Assembly: GCA_036971715.1 (NCBI GenBank)
Contig: JAVHJL010000006.1
Span: 3,286,001 to 3,350,000, forward strand
DNA: 64,000 nucleotides
Source: Arthrobotrys musiformis
Lineage: Eukaryota > Ascomycota > Orbiliomycetes > Orbiliales > Orbiliaceae
Reading direction: 5' to 3'
Positions 47,546-58,426 of the stretch are shown one piece after another. Within the stretch, counting starts at the first letter, position 1; each line of letters opens with the position of its first letter. The notes under the pieces were generated by a model that was not told where the DNA came from, did no database searches, and worked only from the letters and a program-made list of their open reading frames with translations. A program made the position numbers and the translations under genes.

Positions 47546-49015
47546 CTAGTCTACGCCGAACATAAAGTCCTGTCGCTCTGTCGTACAGGGGGCTGGATCG
47601 ACTCTTACTGTGTCAGGGTGTCTGCACCTCGCACACCGAATCAAAACCTCCAACTTATCTTGCTTCCCAGGGTCCGCGTCCCTTAGCAGTTGGTTCTTGT
47701 CGAAGCCCTCACGCTTACGATGCATCAATGTTATATCCTTGAAGTTTGTGTCTTTTTGAATCGCATGGCCGAGCCGGAGCCCTTCCAGCTTTCGCCAGTT
47801 TGGTAGCCCACAGTGCCTCTCCCGTTTTTGCAAGTAGGCACGAATTTCGGGGTCAGGCGAAGACAGAAGATTCTGAGTTCCAATACTAAGTTCCATACCC
47901 GTATTCATATTGCTTTCTTCCACTCCGTGACGGTTGTATTTTTGTCGGAGAGGAGAGGCGCGATTCAAATGAATATTCTCTTCGCAAACAACAAAATCCG
48001 GAGGAAGTGCTTTTGATAATAAGTCCCGCGGGAGCGTTTGCCACATCAGACAATTCCACTGTTCCAAGAGGTTGATCATTGATATCTGGTCTTTGTCATC
48101 AAGTCCGTAACTTTCAATAATGCCTCTGAGCCCACCCAGAAGAACGAAGAAGTCTCCACGATCCTCCCCGTTCCAAATGTGGTAATGAAGACAAGCACGA
48201 CTGGGGGTATGCCTTAACTTATGATGCTGGGCTGTTCGAGCCCCTACATCCATTGCTGCACCGACATAGAGCCAGTACACGCCATGGTGTGATTTATTAT
48301 AAATGACATGGAGGTAGACTCCCGGCCATCTATATTTTTCCGTTTTTGAGTGATCGAGAGAGAGCAAAGAATTGAAGTCGAGTGATCCGGCAGAATACAT
48401 AGTAGAAATATCCGGCTCTATGGAGCTCAACAGATGCCGTTCAACTTGTCCCGCTGTAAGTCGCTTAATCAATCCTCTGTAAATATTTTCGCTCTCGGCG
48501 ACTAAAATTGACGCATCCTTGCCCATTAAGGTGGAAAGCATATGGCGTAAAATCACCACATGGGAACCTTGGGGGGCTATTCGGGTAGCGTTTGGTGCCG
48601 TTCTAGTAGACGTCTGCACGCTTGTGGGAACCTTCATGCCAGGAGAGCTTGTAGCCCTGGGAGAGCTTGTGGACGGGAGGCCCTGAGGGCGTACTACAAC
48701 CTATTAAAGTTAGAAGTAGTTCTTGGTCTTCAGTTTATGAAAGAGAAGTTATCAAAATACCGACGGAGCCGTTACCCGGTCAAATGCTTGGAATCCATCC
48801 GAATCCAAAAACACATCACCCTCATCGTCGGACGAGTGGCCGTAATCCCAGCAGGTGGAATCGCTGCTGCCTTTCAACAATAGGCGCTTTGTATCCGTTT
48901 TATTAGAGAGGTGAACGAGAAGTCTGTTTCGTGAGGTTCCACACCTCACGATCCCAACATTCTCTGCCCAGTCTTCTTCCGGGAGCTCAGCGAGCCCAGG
49001 GAGAATGGGCTGCAT
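47546..49015 (-). CDS. GIY-YIG-like domain protein
   Basis: Two exons, 49015-48761 and 48700-47546 in transcription order, give 469 residues; the 60-nt intron (GTATTT, TTCTAAC branch, ATAG) falls between codons. After an acidic N-terminus and an S/T/P linker, the central part reads PGVYLHVIYNKSHHGVYWLYVGAA, then R-T-A-Q-H and a second Arg/His-rich helix. This is the pattern of the GIY-YIG nuclease fold (GVY ... LYVG ... R ... H). The C-terminus has CARCRHPDTV, possibly half of a zinc site. GIY-YIG-like proteins are frequent in some ascomycete genomes with unknown cellular roles; a self-splicing-intron homing role is unlikely because the gene has an ordinary spliceosomal intron. Nuclease activity is not certain: the catalytic Glu could not be assigned with confidence. 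Confidence 0.62.
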
Positions 49016-49214
49016 CCTGTTGTGGGGTCTAATTGCGTCTATTTCGACACAAACGTAATCCGCTCGCCCCTATAGAGCTCAGCTCTAGATCTAGGCAGTC
49101 GTGTGAATAGTTTTGAGCAGGCTGGGGGTGTTGTGTTACCGAACGTTTGTCCTAACTCAGCAGAGTCGCTCCTGTGTTGCAGTGACCTCCAGACTACAGA
49201 GTACACTCCTAAGA

Positions 49215-49230
49215 TTGGTTACGAGACTGA
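49215..49230 (+). repeat. Dispersed 16-bp motif TTGGTTACGAGACTGA, copy 1
   Basis: Exact copy; others at 51313-51328, 53661-53676 (one mismatch) and 62147-62162. All lie outside coding exons in the same orientation. Confidence 0.8.
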
Positions 49231-49496
49231 CTCCTAAATATGTCAGACGGCCAATTGAAGTTGAAGTATGACAACACTTTAAACAATGGTGAATTTTCGA
49301 AAACTACGGGGCAGTTACTATTCGGTCCTTCTTGCGAACTAGAAGACTAGATACGGTGTCGACATGTCTCGTGCCACAGAGTTACCCTTTTTCTCCAGCG
49401 GCACGAACGAATAATGCGTGGTGTTGTATATGTTGTAAATTTTCAGTTAGTCTGGGGGTCGCTCTCCTCTGTCTTGGACTTTCAGTCGAGTGTTGG

Positions 49497-49720
49497 CCTA
49501 GATCTCAATCTCAAACGCCTGCGGATTAGTATGCTCAAGACAATAATACCAAGGACAGATTATTCCAGCGGTGGCGATGTGCTAGTGGACATTCTGCACA
49601 TCATCATCCAAAAAAAAAATCCGGCCTCCCCACGACCCATAAATTCAAATTTCCAACAAGTTGACAGCCCAATTTTGCGTTCCGGGGTCAGAGTCGGCGC
49701 TACAGACTTCTTGCACGTTT
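49497..49720 (+). repeat. Diverged duplicated segment, copy 1 (partner near 51719-51900)
   Basis: Both copies begin CCTAGATCTCAA-CTCAAA and share GATTATTC, an A-run followed by CGGCC, AAATTTCCAACAA and TTTGCGTT-like words in the same order. By eye they are two decayed copies of one element. No terminal repeats or open frame identify its type. Confidence 0.5.
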
Positions 49721-51312
49721 GCCTTGCGGCTGACGCTTTATAAATTGGTTTTTTGTGACCGACACATGTGTCAGCGACCCCTAGACTAATGTGTATTCTA
49801 AGGATCCGAGCGCTAGAACAGCCTAGCCTGGAATCCGGGCGCTGAGAACAGTCTGTGTTGTCGGATCTGAAAACTCATCTTTAGTAACATGACTAGCTCG
49901 GATCCTTTGAACCTCGATTTGCTCGTATATGGCCATTTCATGATCAAAGATAACTCAACAATAAAAATGGACACTAACCAGTATGTTATGTATGTTAGAA
50001 TACTCTCAACGGCCTGAAGCCCGATTCGAATAATCTCCATTCCCTTTATATATATATATATCTCCATATACATATATGATCATATGAAAATCACCAACCT
50101 ATATAATGAATACAAGCTAAAGCAACTTGAGCTAATGCCACTGCATACAAATATGAGAGTGATTTGGGGCCATCAAGGGAACCGCATTTTTATAGTTATG
50201 CCGACTAAGTCTCCCCGCAACAGATTGCGCAATTGCCCTCGACGTGCCAACTGACGCTGGCTTGTTCGATGTTGACCATCGCAAACGGAGTTCGTCGAAC
50301 ATTGGCCCTAGATAGCCATATCGGTATAGGTAGAAAGTTAGAGAATGAAGTTCTGCATCTGGCGCTTAAGTAATCAAGGTGTTTCTCGATTTATAGCCCC
50401 CGGACATAAACTTACTTGGGCCTTCTTCTCATGGTAGAAGAAATGATACCAACGAAGGGAGTTGCCGAACGAGACCAGGCTGCACAAAGAGTGACTAGTT
50501 GCCCCTGATTTGCTCCAAGTATCTTTCGTCGCAAGAGGAGAGAACCCAAATACATATTGAAAGGTATTACTTTAGTAAGAACTAGCGTGGAGGTGAAGCT
50601 AGCCGCTGGGGTGGCTACGGTTTGGGTTGGTTGCGGCCTAGCAGTAAGTCGCAATGTCCAGCAACTTAAATTTGCTCCCTACTATAATTTTAATTATATT
50701 GTATAGTGGTGTCCGCTCCGTGATTAATTGCTGTATTAGGTATCCTATACCTCGCAGTGGATGTGCAGCCGCGCTTTGCCAAATTTCCAGAACCTTTATA
50801 CTCAAAGTAAACAACGTGACCAACTATAGCCGCTTCTCCAGATAGGATACGGGTTACCTACATCATTGATCTCACACTGGCAGCACCTTACTTCATTAAT
50901 CACGTAATTGGCTAGCTATTGCGGCTAGATTGTTGGTCCAGACCAAGCTAATTTGCGGTAGCAATGGGTCTAGTAATAGCTTTGACAATAAGTTCACGCT
51001 CGCATGCGTATATATACCTAGCTTACAGTTAATTTCTCAGCGAGCCGATAATGTTGATTATCGGCAATTCGACATAGGTGGGTTCATGAATGCATTTCGA
51101 ATATTTCCTCCTGGTTGTAGACCCTGTAAGTGATTCCTCTATGATTGTACAATCATAGAGAACGTTCCCGAGTGAGTACCCGGGTTAAGTTGACTTTATC
51201 CCCGCGGCCCGTGGTCGTCGGTTTACAAAAATCCAATCACATCTATAAAATTCCACCCTGCTTTGATCTCAGCTCCTTTTTTTACTGCTCATAGTTACAG
51301 CATACGCACATT

Positions 51313-51328
51313 TTGGTTACGAGACTGA
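51313..51328 (+). repeat. Dispersed 16-bp motif, copy 2
   Basis: Exact copy of the motif listed at 49215. Confidence 0.8.
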
Positions 51329-51514
51329 AAGGATAATTCTTCATTCGAGTTAGCCGCCTGGCATGCTAGCCCTAGGTTGCGATAAAACAAAAATTTAAAA
51401 GCAACACGGCTAGGGATTTTGCTCTCCGTTTGTTGGAAACTTTCAACCCTGGTACAAAAATCCCGGTCTAGTCTAGATACCAAATTCGACGAAGTTTTCG
51501 ATCTCGAAAGGGGC

Positions 51515-51526
51515 AAAAAAAAAAAA
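51515..51526 (-). terminator. Pol III terminator of tRNA-Phe (T12 on the minus strand)
   Basis: Twelve A on the plus strand, ten bases beyond the 3' end of the minus-strand tRNA. Confidence 0.85.
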
Positions 51527-51536
51527 GAATTGTCAA

Positions 51537-51686
51537 TGCGGTTTGTGTGGATCGAACACACGACCTTTCGATTTATTGATTGAAGTTTGACTTCAGTCGA
51601 ATGCTCTCCCTATGTAGATTGTTAGAATGGTGTTGAGGTGGTTTTTTGAGATGTGATCAGAAACTTACCAACTGAGCTAAACCCGC
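51537..51686 (-). tRNA. tRNA-Phe(GAA) with an anticodon-loop intron and a spliceosomal-type insertion in the D-loop
   Basis: Reading the minus strand from 51686: acceptor GCGGGTT, D-stem GCTC, D-loop start AGTTG (51673-51669), then a 59-nt insertion 51668-51610 (GTAAGT donor, TTCTAAC branch, CATAG acceptor), then GGA and D-stem GAGC. Removing it restores the canonical D-loop AGTTGGGA. Anticodon stem TTCGA, loop CTGAAG (anticodon GAA) and an 18-nt intron at the canonical 37/38 site (51590-51573), which contains TTC able to pair with the anticodon, follow. The stem then closes with TCGAA. V-loop AGGTC, T-arm GTGTG-TTCGATC-CACAC, acceptor AAACCGC and discriminator A are intact. One G-A mismatch (5-68) is in the acceptor stem. 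The B box is perfect. The insertion sits at the end of the A box, and its own first G preserves the box's GG. Confidence 0.88.
51610..51668 (-). other. Spliceosomal-type intron inside the D-loop of tRNA-Phe
   Basis: 59 nt, GTAAGT...TTCTAAC...ATAG, with the branch A about 12 nt before the acceptor. Exact excision gives the standard D-arm. The position is unlike that of any known endonuclease-type eukaryotic nuclear tRNA intron. Confidence 0.8.
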
Positions 51687-51718
51687 TATTCGATGGGACG
51701 CTTCCGGCAGGATGCCCG

Positions 51719-51900
51719 CCTAGATCTCAACCTCAAAGATTCCACCAATCTCAATGCGCCCGAGACATATAGTTGATATCGATGACGGATTATTCTGGAC
51801 GCCTGCAACGTGCGAGTGGCATCTCTTAAAAGAAAATGCGGCCCCTCCAAATTTCCAACAAATCCAAAGTCTGATTTCGCGTTGCCGGGTTCTAAATGAA
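51719..51900 (+). repeat. Diverged duplicated segment, copy 2
   Basis: Partner of 49497-49720. It starts 33 bases beyond the 5' end of tRNA-Phe. Confidence 0.5.
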
Positions 51901-52152
51901 GCCAACCTAGGTACCTCGGTATAATTTTAGCTAGTTGAGCCTTCGACTTAAGGTTTAGCTAGAGATATTTACGATGCCTATCTGTGTGTATCAAGAGCCT
52001 ATTGATTAACATATACTGGTTTGGAGGAGCCATGAAAGGAACAAGGGGTAATTAAAACATGCTAACAACTAATCAGCACCGGTGCAAAATATGCTGCGCG
52101 TAGCGCGTTATAAGAGTTGCAGAGGCACCCGTCGATATCGATAACTACAAAC

Positions 52153-53519
52153 TCATACGACAGCCTCAAATATTTTCCTAGCGCGAGCTTCCTGGTCTTG
52201 CAAGGTCTCGTCTTTCAGACATTCGAGGAGGCCCGCCTTAAGAGTCTGCACCGCGCAATGATGCGTTGGTACCACGGCCCTAAGTGTATCTATCGTCAGG
52301 CCCTCTATACGTTCGCGGAGCTCCACGAACGAACCGGTCCATTCCATAGACTCAACATTTATTTTACCGATCCGGATTGAGCGATACAAGGACCCGTACG
52401 CTAAATTTCGGCAAAATTTAGGCTCTGCAATACACAGGCGGTCGTTAAATTCGACATCATTAGACTCAAGATTAACCAAGAGAGCATTCAAGGACGCAAG
52501 TAAATGGTGAATTTTGTTCTCCCTCAGTTCCAAAATTCGGTCTGTGATAATTTTTTGAGTAGATATCGTTAGTAGGCCCACGATAGAAATTGCAACGCCT
52601 CGTAGCACCGTATGTACATACCCTTTCGCTCCTCTGGCCAAAGCTTTGTGTCGAGAGATCGATAGGACTTGGTTTTAAGGTTATACCTTGATATGACCGT
52701 CCCGTTCACGCCGCAATGTTCCGCTAGCAGTGTTATCAATGCATCAACTTGATGATGGCTACCAAAGACCTTCGAGATGTATAGCCAATCCTCATGGCCT
52801 GGATTCAGGAACGATGATCTATGATTGCCCAACCATATAGTCTTCCATGGTTGCAGTGCTGTAACCCACCCATATTTCTCTGCAGCAACAGTAATTTTCG
52901 CCCAGGTCGGAATACTAATTTCCCACAACTTCGTATCTGGGCGGAAGTGGATGATCCTCAATATCGCCTGGAGAGCGTATGCATCATGCTCTATATATAA
53001 TCCTTTCACTCCCTCGAAGACTATAGCCCGTAGACTGGATACCCCCTTTGACGGTTCTTGGATTCGGGATGTTTGATCCTCCGTGGGCACTCTGATTAAC
53101 GATCTCATAAACGACGACGATACCGAAAGAACTTCTTCGGAGACTAGGCATTTCCATATCTTCCCCCTGGTTTTATCTTCATTGATTATGATGAAATTGT
53201 GGTCCTCGGCATGGGTGATTTTTGCCACTATTTTATCTTTAAATTCATCGGCGTTATCTAGATCTGCGAGTTTCCACAGTGTTCGCATATCGGGTGCGGG
53301 ATCCCCGGGACCGCGTTTTGTGCTTTGTTCCTCTTCGATACCTGCTTTTGGAGGAAGAGGTAGAGTTGTGCTCGGAGGGGCCGTCCCCTGTGAAGGTGTT
53401 TGCTCTAGCGCGGGGATCAGGCTCTTAGTGGAGTACTTTGAAGGGAGAGTATCAGTCTCAGAGTCGTCGAGAGTCGTCATAACGACTAGAGTTTCACTGC
53501 TGTCCCGCCTTGACCTCAT
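52153..53519 (-). CDS. BTB/POZ-domain protein, paralogue 3
   Basis: Exons 53519-52622 and 52541-52153 in transcription order (428 residues). The 80-nt intron is textbook (GTATGT, CTACTAAC, TCACAG) and phase 1. The N-terminal 90 residues are disordered and Ser/Pro-rich. The BTB core has KCLVSEEVLSVSSSFMRSL and LQAILRIIHFRPDTKLW; then come FLNPGHEDWLYISKVFG and KLWPEE. After the intron comes the family's C-terminal helical domain: DRILELRENKIHHLL, LAYGSLYRSIRIGK, SFVELRERIEGLTIDTLRAVVPTHHCAVQTLK. This is the most complete member and serves as the reference for its neighbours. No signal or membrane segment; the family role is unknown to me. Confidence 0.85.
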
Positions 53520-54752
53520 GATCAACTGTGGCTCAGTATATAGCGGAAGGATGGTGGGGCGGTTCAAAGCTAAGACGCGATACGACGTGACCGGGACCGA
53601 GCGATAATTATATGACGTTGTGTGATTATCGATTATATTATAGATAACTCGAGGCTCAGTTTGGTTATGAGACTGAACTCGAGGGTGCCCAGGAGTTTGC
53701 GAATAAGCCCACTCGAATCGTTAACCACCAGCATTCAGCTGAGCTCTTATTCCGGGCTCGGGTGATTTCTATGGTGATGCTTGGTTTTTAGAACCTTTAG
53801 CAATTTATACTATTCCTTATGTATATATATACCTAAGGTCTGGTCTCGTGGGCGTACCTGGTATTCGATAATGAATTAAAGGAATAATACAGGCCTGATT
53901 GGTTTTGAATCTCGGTCTCGAATGGTGTTCGAACGTCAAGGTTCGTGTTCAAACAGTTTCCGGATACGTTGCTCGATCGGTGCGATATCTCGTGCTGCTC
54001 CCGGCGTTCCAATCGTTATATAAATTTAATCTAGATAGTCAAGGTAGGTTGTTTCTCGGACTCATGAGCGATCGATTGTTGCAATGCAATCCCAAATTAT
54101 ACTAACCCGAGAGCTGCAAAGTAGTTTAAAGTACGTCTAGAAGATAGATAAATACTGCCGCAAAGATAACCCCAAGGATCTATTCTCACAAAAGCAATGA
54201 CACCAGTTTCGCCAATCAGATGGAATGCATGCAATAAAGGAGCAAAGTGTATCATGAACCGCCCGGATTCGAATGCTGCACTGCACTTCAGGCACGATAT
54301 CGATTTCTAGTCAGCCACCATGGGACAAATCGTAATTGCAACGTGCAACACAGAGGCCGGGCTAGCCTTGTCTCGATCGTATACCAGACAAGGCTGGCCT
54401 GCGGCACGGCTGAGGTCGCCTGCGGTTCATGGAACTGCAATGCAAATACGCAACCTCTCCCCTCATGACTGTAATACTTCTGCAAACCTGAAAACAAGAA
54501 TCTCAATTAAGTCCTCAATTCATGTAGCCTGGACCCATTATCTGCCTACGCCTGATATATTACCTTGTACTTAGTGCTGATCCGACGCGATATCTGAGTG
54601 CGTCCACATACAGACATAGGGTGCCCACAGCATCGAGCAAAAAGACACAAGCCTTCTAAAAAAAAAAAGCGAAGCAGCCAAGTTCGAGTATCGAAATTCA
54701 AATTTAAGATTAACCAAGCTAGAATGGCCCCTAAAACTAGCAACACAACAGC
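53520..54752. other. Intergenic region of 1.2 kb
   Basis: No gene seen. Holds copy 3 of the dispersed 16-bp motif about 140 bp upstream of BTB paralogue 3. Confidence 0.5.
53661..53676 (+). repeat. Dispersed 16-bp motif, copy 3 (one mismatch)
   Basis: TTGGTTATGAGACTGA. The single change, C to T, removes the CpG. Confidence 0.75.
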
Positions 54753-56124
54753 TTAGCAGCACCCACCGTTGCTCTGAAGAGCGACAGACGAGACAACGAC
54801 AGACGGCGCGCCCCCGCTCTTCCAATTCACAATAGTACCTGAGGCATAACCCCACTTCATGTAGGCTTCGTATTTCTCTTTCAATAGGGTAATAGGGCAG
54901 TTATGGGTGCCCTCGCAATCGCGATACGTATGCAGTTTGACCCGGCCCAGCTTCTCTTTTAGTTCGGTGGCAGAAGAGACCCAAGGTTCACCGAGTTCTA
55001 CAAACGCCCAAAGCCCTTCCTGTTTGATCGAGCGTATAAGCGATCCGTATGCCAAACTAACGCATAAACTCAAACTACATATGTCGTTGCCAGGATCGAG
55101 AGCCTCCATCAGTTCTTTTAGAACCCTAATCAGCCGTCCAATTTTATTCTTTCTCCTTTCTATGAAATCGACTGGTAGTTTGACCAACTGATGTTAGTTT
55201 ATTCCAAAGTGATACAGGAGAGAACTCATGTCAAGCCTACTCACGGATACTAAGCTGGGACCAGAGGTTTGTGGGGACTTCCTTCCCGCCCCTAGTGAGC
55301 ACGTGCGTGCCGCAAACCCCATTTCTATGACTATAATTATAAGCGCACTCATTTGCCAGGACTCCCATAAGCTCGTCAGTCTCCCAGACTTCGAATATCT
55401 CCCCAATGCGTATCCAGTCCTCATACCCAGGCTCCAGCATATTCTTCCAGTACTTTTCGACCCAAATATGCTTCCACGGAAGAAAGGCCTGGTAGCATTC
55501 ATATCTTTCGCAAGCAACGGCGATCCTTGCAACAGAATGAAAATCAAGGTGTAGTAAACTAGTGTCTGATCTACCGTGCAGTATTTGGAAAAGTCTTCGA
55601 AGGGTATCCGTGTCACTGTAGTCGCACAAGTGAACTGCTCTAGAGTGTTCTGGACATCCACAGATATATACTTTCCGTATTTCTCCTACTTTCCCGGGTT
55701 GAAACCGCCATTTTCCTGCGTGTAATACTAATTCACGGTCTATTCTGGGAGAAGAAAGTCTGAGGACCTCGCTAGAGACAAAGAAGTGTCTTGCCTTGCC
55801 TTTGGAATCATGGTTGCATAGGACCATATCGAATTCCTGACTTGTAGTGATATAAATGAGTTCGCCCTTCAGTTTGCCGTCTAGTCCGAGCTGGCTGCCC
55901 CGAAGAGTTGGGCCGGGGAGGAGGCGGCCGAGATCTCTTCAGGAGGCATTTATAGCTTAGCCCATGACACTGTGGAGGCTTTTATTTGGCGGATTGCCAA
56001 CTGTCCAATTTTATACTCACTTGTCTAGCTCTTCCGTCATTTCTGGTGCGGTCCCATCTTCCGATACAGATGGAGTCATACTAGCGGCTTCGCAGGTGGG
56101 AGTTGTGGCAGCGGAATTATCCAT
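54753..56124 (-). CDS. BTB/POZ-domain protein, paralogue 4
   Basis: Exons in transcription order: 56124-56021, 55936-55245, 55159-54753 (400 residues). Introns are 84 and 85 nt, both with GTGAGT donors; the second acceptor was chosen at ATAG (55160) because it alone keeps the frame. The first exon is a short acidic leader starting MDNSAATTP. The BTB core reads HFFVSSEVLRLSSPRID and LRRLFQILHGRSDTSLLHL. MLEPGYEDWIRIGEIF, NLWSQL and, after the intron, KNKIGRLIRVLKEL, LAYGSLIRSIKQEG and EGTHNCPITLLKEKYEAYM follow. All family parts are present and the frame is clean. No functional evidence beyond the BTB fold. Confidence 0.82.
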
Positions 56125-57020
56125 GACGGGTGGAGGCAATTTTACGATTACGAAACCTCGGGGTTTCCTCGAGCTCGGAGGGGTTAGAACGCGTGGTTCC
56201 AGAGCATATATATAGCCAGGGTTTCCTAGGCGAAACGAAGATATTTATAGGCGGTGTCGTCGACCGTCCGTTACGATGGTCCCGTACGGCTGGGCCAGAG
56301 CAGATGGATTTGTCAAGTTACAAATCTATAGGCTATATATAAGATTGCTTAGTGGTTTGATTAGCGCTGATTAAATGTACGGAGTAAAGAAGGGCGTGGT
56401 GCAGCAAAGTTGTGCAAGTGCGGAGCAAGGCTGCACGATACGGTGTCAGTCCCGCTATTTATATACTCGCGAGCTGTGCCACCGCGGATTGGGAGGAGAA
56501 CTCAACGCACATTATCCAACATTCAACACCAGTACTCCATGCATACGTACATGATTTTGGGGTTTGGGTTTCAGATGTATTCGTGGTCACAGTCTCGATG
56601 GGTCAGAGACTATGCCGGCTTGCAAGCTTGGAGGGTTTCTGTTAATATTATACCAGAGCACACACATTAATGGACCGAACCAGTTTGAGTCCACCGACTA
56701 TACTGGACATGGCACTACGTATTACAAAAATTTAAGAGAAACCCTGGAGATTATTAAGGCGTGAAAGAGCGTGAGCGCTTACCTCGAGACTACAGGAATG
56801 GGATGTATATAGCCTGACAGATACACCGGCACCGCGTGTGCAGGGTAGTATCGCGATTACAGAGAGAGAGGGGGTGTAACGGAATGTTTTGATACTAAAG
56901 AAGAATTATCGACTGTACATCATATAGGTGCTTTCATTCACTCATTCATTCAATTATCCCTTCGTCTATATAAAGTCCATTCCCAAAAATTTAAAAAGAG
57001 AGACAGCGCCTTCCTCCTTC
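56125..57020. other. Intergenic region
   Basis: No gene seen; open frames are short. Confidence 0.5.
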
Positions 57021-58426
57021 CTACACCCCCCAAAAGGCTGCCACCTTTTCATCTTCGTCTTCGTCGTCGCTTTTCTCTTCGTATTCTTCCTCCTGTCCCT
57101 CTTCTCCCCCCTCCACCCCAAATACCCGGGCCATGAAGCCTCGCCAGCTACCTTGGAGTCGGCGGAAATGGCTTGGCGCGACCGAATTTAACGTTTGGAA
57201 CTGAAGTTCCCAGATCTTCTCTCTAAGCTCTTGGACAGAGCCTGACCGTTCCCGTTTGCCCTCTATCAACGAGGCCATGCCGCACTAGCGGATATATCTG
57301 TTGAAAGATCCGTTCGCCAGATTTAGGCAGGCCTCTAACTCGCAGGTGTCCCAGGACGGGCCCACGTCGAAGTTTGCGAACTTCTGGGAGCACTCCAGAA
57401 GCTCGACAATAACATCGAGCTTCCCTCAGCGGGCGTTGGCGATTTTAGCTAGATTGAATCGAAGAGCCTCCGGTTAGAATCGTCGCTATTATCGAGATAT
57501 ATAGGAGCGTGCAAGTGGGCACCTATATGTATGCACTTACCAATGTGGCTTTTCGGCCACAATGCCGTGGAGAGTCGAACCCCCTTTCGTTCGACAAACT
57601 CGCCCTCAGGGCTGAGTTTTTCACATTGCTCCGACAAAACGAGCAATAGATCTTCGACCGATTCGTCGCAGTCGAATACGTTGGTTACGCATAGCCGGTC
57701 TTCAAACCCTGGTTCTAGGGCTTCCTGGGCGCACCTCTTTAGCCACGCCCTGCTAAAGGGCCGAAGTACATTATGCCACTTGTATTTGTCTGAAAGGAGA
57801 GCGGCTTGCTTGACCTCGTCGAAAGTCAAGCAAAAGACATCATCCACTGAATGGAAATGGATGATTCGCAGGACGATATTCATAGCGTCAGTGTCGCCAA
57901 TCAGCAGTATAGTCGTCGCATCCCCGCGTTTAGACTCGATCATCGTCTTGATCACAGCCGAAGAACGGATTAGGACGTGCTTGGAGACGAGGTAGCCGAA
58001 GGTATATCCATCTTCAGCTACTTCCACGGCGAAATCAGCGTCATCATCAATCGCGATGACGACTACCTCTTCCTCCCCGAGGTAAACGAACCCTCCTACA
58101 ACATCAAATTCGATCAGGAGGGTTGGGTCGGGGAGGAGGAAGTCCCAGAAGTCAGATTCTCCTTGGAGTCTTTCGCTACCGCGATCTTTGTTGGCTTCAA
58201 CGGTACGGGCATCCCAATAGAAGTAGCCAACGTAAGTCTTCCTCACGCTTTCGGGGCGGCGCGAGTGGGTTTTGGTACCCTGACTCAAATCGGGTACTAG
58301 TTGCTTGGTTTCTAACCCAGTACCATGAAGGACGCCCCCCATTTCGACACGACGAGCTGCCTTTTCCTTCCGGCGGCGGGCATTGTTCCCCTTTCCCTTC
58401 CTAGTCATACACTTCTTCGGACGCAT
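57021..58426 (-). pseudogene. BTB/POZ-domain protein, paralogue 5, with two premature stops
   Basis: Exon 1 58426-57541, intron 57540-57449 (GTAAGT, TTCTAAC branch, TCTAG), exon 2 from 57448. Exon 1 is open: basic N-terminus, BTB core (YLVSKHVLIRSSAVIKTMI; IVLRIIHFHSVDDVF), ALEPGFEDRLCVTNVF and ALWPK. Exon 2 keeps one frame with recognisable family sequence down to the stop at 57021 (GSVQELREK, TLNSVAPSHFRRLQG, acidic tail). It is interrupted by TGA at 57428-57426 and TAG at 57287-57285. The TAG falls where paralogues 2 and 4 have Gln (RSVSQNG, RSIKQEG). Both stops are explained by single C to T changes. A truncated BTB protein of about 300 residues could still be made. Confidence 0.75.

Larger units (their letters stand above)
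49016..51514. other. Intergenic region of 2.5 kb with repeat fragments
   Basis: No supportable gene. Contains two copies of a dispersed 16-bp motif (49215, 51313), one half of a diverged duplicated segment (49497-49720) and a (TA)n tract near 50046-50062. Confidence 0.5.

Noticed and set aside
54240..54300. GGATTCGAATGC, tRNA T-arm-like
   Set aside because: No matching stem or A box nearby.
57560..57600. B-box-like sequence GGGTTCGACTC on the minus strand
   Set aside because: Inside the BTB paralogue 5 coding exon; no acceptor stem or D-arm around it.
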